Source: Oasisia sp. SBJ-2009 (lineage: Eukaryota; Annelida; Polychaeta; Sabellida; Siboglinidae). Taken from it: 64,000 nucleotides of DNA. Made by a program: the position numbers and the translations under genes. Within the stretch, counting starts at the first letter, position 1, and each line of letters opens with the position of its first letter. Below the pieces are notes generated by a model, which worked only from the letters and a program-made list of their open reading frames with translations, was not told the DNA's origin and did not search any database. The stretch covers positions 19,053,404-19,117,403 of the forward strand of contig OZ024866.1 of the NCBI GenBank assembly GCA_964017155.1, given 5' to 3'. This document shows, piece after piece, positions 63,289 to 64,000 of the stretch.

Positions 63289-63417
63289 GCAAACAAAAAC
63301 ACACGCACGCACACACACATGCACACAGAAACACGTACACGTGCACACACACACACACACACAGGAACACAAATATACACAGAACCATGTACACATGCAC
63401 GCGCGCACATGCACACC
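63222..63417. repeat. (TA)n and imperfect (CA)n arrays
   Basis: TA 63222-63283, then CA with GCACGC, GTACAC and GAAACA variants to 63417. Intronic. Confidence 0.95.
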
Positions 63418-64000
63418 AACATAACACCCTGTTTTTGTTCACCGTACATATACGCTGAATATTTGCAAGCACCAGACAATGTTGAGTTGACGCATGTAAA
63501 ATGTTAGGCCGTCAGGCGTGTACCTTTGCTAATGTCTACTTTTTTTAACTTGGATCAACATCTGTGCTTCATAGATGTGACATCCTGCCATGAACCAAGT
63601 ATTACTGTCACAGGCCAGTCACACATGAGCCAAACACAGCTGTCTCTGTCCTGCCCCATCAGTTTTTTCAGAAATAAATATCTTGTACTCTCACATGTAA
63701 ATGTCCAGCTTAGTTTACTGAGCATTTCTCAGGATAGTTGTTTTCCCAACCAAAGGTTTTCAGTTTTCATATCCAAAAACGAGATCGTTCTTTTTACCTG
63801 TAGAGGCTTTCGTCTGATGTTACACACCGACTTCTTCAGTACTAATGACGTTTTTGCAACTAATTTACCTCTAAAGGTAAAAAGAATGATCTTGTTTTTG
63901 AATATGAAAAATGATAACTTTTGATTGCTATGGACAATGTTTTTTTTCAAATAGCAATGTTTTAAGACATTTTCTCAAAATGTGCCTTTTTACAACTATG
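63418..64000. other. Intron sequence at the right edge
   Basis: The next C2 exon (expected TRDDFLG motif) is not seen. The last 300 bp contain an imperfect inverted repeat, 'aaacgagatcgttctttttacc' side near 63777 against 'aaaagaatgatcttgttttt' near 63880. Confidence 0.4.

Overview
This is animal nuclear DNA. It has introns with GT..AG borders, non-LTR retrotransposons, tRNA-derived SINEs, several families of small DNA transposons, very long microsatellites and one short internal run of the metazoan telomere repeat TTAGGG. The mixture looks like a marine invertebrate, perhaps a mollusc or another lophotrochozoan. That placement is an inference and I cannot name a species. Most long open frames here are translated microsatellites and are not listed.

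Four plus-strand split genes can be argued from splice sites and matching intron phases. (1) At 3.7-11.0 kb are the last four exons of an unrecognised single-pass membrane protein; its terminal exon lies in one arm of a 7.4-kb inverted repeat. (2) At 27.5-42.4 kb is a predicted 332-residue protein with signal peptide, PSI-like cysteine cluster, membrane helix and basic repeat-bearing tail. Its candidate first exon sits in a TTAA-flanked transposon-like element and occurs three times in exact 1600-bp tandem units. (3) At 42.9-43.3 kb is a tentative small three-exon gene. (4) At 59.9-63.2 kb are the first exons of a NEDD4-type HECT ubiquitin ligase, encoding most of its C2 domain; the gene runs off the right edge. 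Gene 4 is secure, genes 1 and 2 are well-argued predictions and gene 3 is weak.

Layout: 0-3.3 kb, dispersed repeats, a broken SGNH-hydrolase pseudogene on the minus strand, a 915-bp compound tetranucleotide array and a LINE 3' end. 3.7-11 kb, gene 1, whose last intron holds a degenerate LINE split by a TTAA element. 10.6-18 kb, large inverted repeat. 18-25 kb, microsatellites, an acidic ORF cut by a small inverted repeat, a tandem duplication, two LINE remnants and a 295-bp palindrome. 25.7-32.6 kb, a second large inverted repeat enclosing the 3 x 1600-bp array. 32.6-42.9 kb, rest of gene 2, with a 2.7-kb minisatellite in its last intron. 43-54.5 kb, gene 3, a SINE, a cluster of palindromic and direct segmental duplications with AT arrays at the junctions, and a truncated copy of a gene 2 exon. 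54.5-59.9 kb, little recognisable apart from a MITE and a LINE remnant. 59.9-64 kb, the NEDD4-like gene with a hAT-like MITE and SINEs in its introns.

The main theme is structural: coding exons have been copied, inverted or amplified together with transposable elements. All exon models come from reading the sequence by eye, with no transcript or database support.
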